Assembly (NCBI GenBank): GCA_902492855.1
Contig: CABUMU010000069.1
Location: 1 to 10,302 of the forward strand
Length of the DNA stretch: 10,302 nucleotides
From: an uncultured Collinsella sp.
GTDB lineage: Bacteria > Actinomycetota > Coriobacteriia > Coriobacteriales > Coriobacteriaceae
Direction: 5' to 3'
Shown piece by piece: positions 6,640 through 10,302 of this stretch (position 1 is the first letter of the stretch; the number at the start of each line of letters is the position of its first letter). Under the pieces are notes generated by a model. It was given only the letters and a program-made list of their open reading frames with translations, did not search any database and had not been told where the DNA came from. Position numbers and translations under genes: made by a program.

Positions 6640-8952
6640 CTACGCCGACGCGCTGTCGCGAGCCGCCTGGCATGTAGGGGTCTGACGCAGCGTAAGCGGC
6701 TTGTCCCCCGCCTCGGCCGACGTGGTCAGCGTATACGTGATCGTCGTCGTCTCGCCAGCATGCAGGTCAACGGTGCCCGAATAGAAGGGGATTCCATGCC
6801 ACGTAGCGGCACCAAGACCAAACTGGGTACCCTCAACCGTAAGGTCACTGATGTTGCCACCCGTCGGGGCAAACAACGAGACATTCAGACGCTCGTCGTC
6901 ACGCGCGGCATCGGGTGCGCTCGCCGCAACGTAGTCGGGCAGCTTGCCAGCCTCCTCCTGCGTCATGATGTTCGTCAGGGTAACGGTGATGCGATAGGAG
7001 CACGTGCCGTCGCCGTTCTTCACGCCCTGACCAATCTGAGTGTCGGCGTTCAGATACCAGTCGAGCTTGGAGAAGCTCAGGTTGTTAAAGTAAACGCCGG
7101 CAACGGGATCGGCACTCGGATCATCCGGATCGGGCAGCGAAGCGTCAATGCCCGTCTCTTTGATGGCATTCTGCTCATCATCGTTTCTCATCCACGCGAT
7201 CAGGCGGCCCTCTTCGGCACCGCGCTCAACGGCGCTGACAAGCTTCGTAACATCGACATCGCCGATACCGCCAAGGATCTTGTCGAAGGCAGCGCTGGCG
7301 ACGGATGCAAAGATGCCGTCAGACTCCTCGACCGGATAGTTCCAGTACACATCGTGCATGAGGACCTTTGCGGCGTTGGCGCCGTCGACAACCGTTCCGT
7401 CGGGCAGTGACACGTTACCGACCAGGCCCAGCAGATACTGCAGGAACACCGGGTCGATACCGATGACGCCATCAACGTCCTGTCCATACTGGGACTTCCA
7501 CAGCGCGGCGACACGCTGCGAGTTGCGGGGCCAATCAGGCGAATAGGTATTGCCCGAGTTGTACAGGTTGCTGTGGTTGCCGAACAGCGCCTCATCCTCT
7601 TCGTCGACGCTCTCGACTGCCTCATCCTCACTGAGTCCAATGCGGGGAACAAACTCGCCAATCGACATCTGGCCGTCAGTGACCGAAATCAGGCCCTGCG
7701 AACCGCCAAAGCCGCCGCAGGCACGAATCTCGACGTTGTTCATGGCGTACACAAGGTAGTTGCGCGTCTGGCCGTTGGCGCCGAGCATCTGGGGAAGGAC
7801 GGGGGCGACCTTCTCCGCCGCGTCAACCGCGCCGTTGAGGGTGGCAAAGCCGTCCTTGGCCTTATCGACCAGCTCGGTCACCTGGGAAATATGAGTATCG
7901 CCAATGCCCTGGACCTTCTCGTTGGCGCTCTTGAACACCTTCGAGCTGCTGGAAAGCGAATCGGCGACCGCCTGCAGCGCGGACACGTTAATCATGCCAT
8001 CCTGGAACAGCTTGCCGGGCGTGGCCTGAGAAAGGTTGTCGGCCATGGGAACCAGCGCGTTGCTCGAGACATCGGACAGGGCGTCAATCATGGTGCGGGC
8101 TGCGTTGATGTCACTGCCATACACCGGGATAAACGAAGCCGCCGTCCACAGCGGGCTCGAAGTCTCCGCCTTCATGCTGTCGCAGAGCTCATCAATCTTC
8201 TTCGCGTCGTCAGGCAGCGTCGAAAAATCGCCCGACGTGACCTTGTCCTTAAGGCCACCGACGATCTCGACAGCCTCCTTCGCTTCGCTCTTTACGGTCT
8301 TTGCCGAGTTAAGCAGCATAAAGCCGCTCGCGCCAAGCGCAACGAGAAGCACCGCGACTACAGCGGCAATAATGGCGCCAGTGTGACGCTTCTTGCCCTC
8401 GCCCTTGCGATGGCGATGACGGACCAGACCGTCAGAGGTCGAACTCGACGAAGCGTCGCTACCGTAGTTCAAGCCAAAATCGTAATAATCTTCCTTGGAT
8501 CCCGAGCCCGCAAACTCGGCACCGCTATCATCCAGGCGGGCGAACGTGCCAGTCTCGGAGGCGCCGGTGTAGATCGTGCCAAGGTTACCCGTAAGCCCCG
8601 CGCCACCGGCAGAGGGAGTATTGTTGGCGGCCTTGCCGGCATTAACGTTGCCGGCGGCATTCGCGGCGTTGACAGCACCTGCGTTGTTCGCAGGTACTGA
8701 AGGAGCCCCGCTCGGCTGCGACGCGGAGGTTGCACCGCCCGCAAAGACATTCCCTCTTGCACGGCCGGTCTTTTTTGCCTTTTGAGACTGCTCGTACAGA
8801 GCGGTAAACATCGCCGTCTCGCCCGGGGACACGCGCTTACCGGAACCGCCCTGTCCAGCGCCGCCCGGCGTGCCGGCCTTACCAGCCCCGTTCGGACGCG
8901 GCGGAACTGCAGGGCGGCCGCTATCGCTGCCCTTAAAGTGATTACCAGCCAT
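6640..8952 (-). CDS. DUF4012-family single-pass membrane protein, function unknown
   Basis: 770 residues. A long low-complexity cytoplasmic N-terminus, rich in Gly, Pro, Ala, Asn and Ser, covers about 1-175. A basic stretch (RHRHRKGEGKKRH) near 178-190 precedes one hydrophobic helix at about 191-214 (IIAAVVAVLLVALGASGF), giving an N-in, C-out topology. The rest is extracytoplasmic: a helical, Ala/Ser/Lys-rich segment, then a region with QTRNYLVYAMNN and VEIRACGGFGG at 395-417, which I recognise as the DUF4012 core signature. A very acidic stretch follows (SEDEAVESVDEEDEALF), and the C-terminal region looks beta-rich. No catalytic residues are known to me for this family. The ATG at 8952 is chosen because GAGGA lies seven bases upstream; a TTG at 8979 could add nine residues but lacks such a site. 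The neighbour glmM hints at an envelope role, which is inference only. Confidence 0.88.
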   Translation of the reverse strand: MAGNHFKGSDSGRPAVPPRPNGAGKAGTPGGAGQGGSGKRVSPGETAMFTALYEQSQKAKKTGRARGNVFAGGATSASQPSGAPSVPANNAGAVNAANAAGNVNAGKAANNTPSAGGAGLTGNLGTIYTGASETGTFARLDDSGAEFAGSGSKEDYYDFGLNYGSDASSSSTSDGLVRHRHRKGEGKKRHTGAIIAAVVAVLLVALGASGFMLLNSAKTVKSEAKEAVEIVGGLKDKVTSGDFSTLPDDAKKIDELCDSMKAETSSPLWTAASFIPVYGSDINAARTMIDALSDVSSNALVPMADNLSQATPGKLFQDGMINVSALQAVADSLSSSSKVFKSANEKVQGIGDTHISQVTELVDKAKDGFATLNGAVDAAEKVAPVLPQMLGANGQTRNYLVYAMNNVEIRACGGFGGSQGLISVTDGQMSIGEFVPRIGLSEDEAVESVDEEDEALFGNHSNLYNSGNTYSPDWPRNSQRVAALWKSQYGQDVDGVIGIDPVFLQYLLGLVGNVSLPDGTVVDGANAAKVLMHDVYWNYPVEESDGIFASVASAAFDKILGGIGDVDVTKLVSAVERGAEEGRLIAWMRNDDEQNAIKETGIDASLPDPDDPSADPVAGVYFNNLSFSKLDWYLNADTQIGQGVKNGDGTCSYRITVTLTNIMTQEEAGKLPDYVAASAPDAARDDERLNVSLFAPTGGNISDLTVEGTQFGLGAATWHGIPFYSGTVDLHAGETTTITYTLTTSAEAGDKPLTLRQTPTCQAARDSASA

Positions 8953-8959
8953 AAAGAAA

Positions 8960-8964
8960 TCCTC
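8960..8964 (-). promoter_or_regulatory. Ribosome binding site deciding the DUF4012 start
   Basis: GAGGA on the minus strand, seven bases before the ATG at 8952. It places the start at MAGNHFKG rather than at the in-frame TTG 27 bases upstream. Confidence 0.7.
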
Positions 8965-8988
8965 GCAATTGAGTCGCAATGAAAAAGT

Positions 8989-9010
8989 CCATAACGTTAC
9001 TAGTTTATGG
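8989..9010. repeat. Inverted repeat in the DUF4012 upstream region, possible operator
   Basis: CCATAA (8989-8994) and TTATGG (9005-9010) are perfect inverted arms around a ten-base centre that itself contains ACTAGT. On the minus strand the repeat covers TAAACT (9007-9002), a weak -10 candidate for the DUF4012 gene, so a regulator binding here could control it. No convincing -35 is seen. Six-base arms in AT-rich intergenic DNA can arise by chance. Confidence 0.3.
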
Positions 9011-9101
9011 CATTTTGAGCATCGACAGCTAAACTCCAGACACGGACATCAATTGGCGAAAATGCGGCACAACACCTTTTCTGTCTTGGCGGCGGCGCTA
9101 G

Positions 9102-10124
9102 CTACACCGTGAGGAACATCATCACGATGATCATGGCAAAGCCGATAAGGTCGGTCGGCAAAAACACCGTCCCCAGCATAACGGCGCTGGTGATGGTCGC
9201 CGAAACCGGCTCCACAGTTCCGATGAGGCTCGCGCGCACCGAGCCGATGTCCTTAACGCCCTGCATATAAAGCATGTAAGCAAAAAACGAGCCGATAACC
9301 ACGAACACCGCGAGCGCCTCGATGCCGGCAGCGTCGAGCGCCGGCATATGCGCCCAGGGCCGCACGAAGACGCACGAGACCACGCCCGCCGTGAGCATTG
9401 CCGAGCCCGTGACGATGGGGCTGCCGTATTCGGGCAGGATCTTGGCGGGGATCACCGCCATACACGCGGCGCTGACCGCACACATAAGACCTGCTGCCAG
9501 GCCAAGCGACGAGATATTCAGGCTGGTGGGGTCGCCGCCGGTGGCGATTAAAAAGGTTCCACCCAGAGCCAGGCCAATGCCGATGACTTCGCGAGTACGC
9601 GGCATGCGGCGATCGGTCACGCAGGCGTAGCCCATGATGATAACGAGCTGCAGGCACTGGAGCACCGTCGCGGTTCCGGCGTTCGTCAGGCGCACGGCCG
9701 AAAGATAGCAAAACTGGTTGAACAGCAGGCCAAAGGCGGTAAAGAGCAGCAGCTGCTTGCGATCGGCGGGTGTGGTCCAGAGCTTAATCAGGCGCTCGCG
9801 GTCGCGCGTAACAACCACGGCCATAAAGAGCAGGCCGGCGAGAATCTGACGCACGCTCATAAGCCACAGCGTATCGACATGGTAGGTATCGAACAAAAAA
9901 CTCGCGCTGGTGCCCGAGAAGCCCCAAAACGAACCGCCCACCAGCGTAGCCAAGACGCCCGTGATCATCTTGCGCGTCGAAGCGCTGTTCAGGCGATCGC
10001 GCCATGCGCGACGGGTGTTGCGGCTGAGCTCGTCGGTGCCCTCGGGCACATCAATGTTCGATATATCGGTCATCGGCACCGAAGCACCTGCGCCTTCGAC
10101 CTGCTCGACACACTCTTTGCTCAT
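9102..10124 (-). CDS. EamA/DMT-superfamily transporter
   Basis: 340-residue inner-membrane protein of the drug/metabolite transporter superfamily. It has a polar cytoplasmic N-terminus of about 52 residues and then ten predicted membrane helices in two EamA repeats, about 55-195 and 205-340. Supporting features: a first helix with GGSFWGFSGTSASFLF; NAGTATVLQCLQLVII in the first repeat (the family's typical segment around helix 4); GIGLALGGTFLIATGG ending repeat one; and ASLIGTVEPVSATITSAVML in repeat two, with the EP typical of the family. The protein ends right after the last helix, which is normal. The start ATG at 10124 has a GGGGGAG-type ribosome site just upstream; M18 is an alternative. 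These carriers export or import amino acids, nucleobases or small metabolites; the substrate cannot be told here. It is the first of the minus-strand genes on the right, 149 bases from the DUF4012 start. Confidence 0.9.
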   Translation of the reverse strand: MSKECVEQVEGAGASVPMTDISNIDVPEGTDELSRNTRRAWRDRLNSASTRKMITGVLATLVGGSFWGFSGTSASFLFDTYHVDTLWLMSVRQILAGLLFMAVVVTRDRERLIKLWTTPADRKQLLLFTAFGLLFNQFCYLSAVRLTNAGTATVLQCLQLVIIMGYACVTDRRMPRTREVIGIGLALGGTFLIATGGDPTSLNISSLGLAAGLMCAVSAACMAVIPAKILPEYGSPIVTGSAMLTAGVVSCVFVRPWAHMPALDAAGIEALAVFVVIGSFFAYMLYMQGVKDIGSVRASLIGTVEPVSATITSAVMLGTVFLPTDLIGFAMIIVMMFLTV

Positions 10125-10161
10125 TCCACTCCCCCGAAACAGCCTGGAAACAATTCGGCTT

Positions 10162-10170
10162 ATCTTACCA
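10162..10170 (-). promoter_or_regulatory. Probable extended -10 promoter of the EamA transporter gene
   Basis: On the minus strand TGGTAAGAT reads as TGn plus TAAGAT (five of six matches to TATAAT), 38 bases before the start codon. The -35 region is weak. Transcription would start near 10155, giving a short leader of about 30 bases. Confidence 0.5.
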
Positions 10171-10193
10171 CGGCGAAGTCACCAGCTGGAGGC

Positions 10194-10216
10194 TTGTCCG
10201 CTTATCGGTAGGACAA
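10194..10216. repeat. Inverted repeat upstream of the EamA transporter promoter
   Basis: TTGTCC (10194-10199) and GGACAA (10211-10216) are perfect inverted arms with an 11-base centre. It lies about 25-50 bases upstream of the proposed -10 element, a position suited to a regulator site, or it may be a weak hairpin ending an upstream gene. No U tract follows. The rest of 10125-10302 shows no gene. Confidence 0.25.
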
Positions 10217-10302
10217 TTCCGCAGGCGTCTTTCCATAGCTCGATACCGCAATGGCCTTGCATTATGCGACAGCCAAATCGCGGCAGCAGGCTCTTTTGAA
10301 AT

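Noticed and set aside
5216..6685. Open frame of 489 codons on the plus strand opposite glmM
   Set aside because: It mirrors the codon bias of glmM, has a His/Ala/Val-rich composition and shows no family motif. glmM is unambiguous on the other strand.
7573..8700. Open frame of 375 codons on the plus strand opposite the DUF4012 gene
   Set aside because: Low-information antisense translation without domains; the DUF4012 reading on the minus strand has a membrane helix, the family signature and a ribosome site.
1..10302. Search for a mobile element, CRISPR array, toxin-antitoxin pair, phage or defence module
   Set aside because: No direct repeat array, transposase, integrase, terminal repeats or defence domains are seen. 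All coding space is taken by housekeeping, transport or membrane genes.

Overview
This is a GC-rich bacterial chromosome segment made of ordinary housekeeping genes plus one surface protein of unknown function. Gene content and style (pheST behind a transcriptional T-box, a DUF4012 membrane protein, an M32 carboxypeptidase, high-GC third codon positions) suggest an actinobacterial gut-type organism. My best guess is class Coriobacteriia, for example Collinsella. That assignment is inference from protein and leader style, not from a database match.

Layout, left to right. The minus strand carries pheT (3' part cut off by the window edge) and pheS, the two subunits of phenylalanyl-tRNA synthetase, with pheS upstream. 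A complete T-box leader with extended -10 promoter, Stem I, antiterminator and intrinsic terminator lies at about 3125-3425 and should make pheST respond to uncharged tRNA-Phe. Divergently on the plus strand is a single M32-family (Taq-type) zinc carboxypeptidase (3544-5127). A near-perfect hairpin at 5150-5188 separates it from the convergent glmM.

The right half is all minus strand. A ten-helix EamA/DMT-type transporter (9102-10124) lies upstream of a 770-residue single-pass DUF4012 protein (6640-8952). A hairpin whose stem is fully paired only in minus-strand RNA follows, and then glmM (5225-6556), phosphoglucosamine mutase of the UDP-GlcNAc pathway. DUF4012 and glmM may be partly co-transcribed, which would place an unknown envelope protein next to a peptidoglycan precursor gene.

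I see no mobile element, CRISPR array, rRNA or tRNA gene, phage gene or defence system. The long reading frames opposite pheT, pheS, glmM and DUF4012 are shadows of GC-rich coding sequence. No new system is evident. The points most worth a second look are the details of the T-box, the short palindromic repeat cluster between the convergent genes, the Lys/Ala-rich extension of the carboxypeptidase, and the DUF4012 protein.
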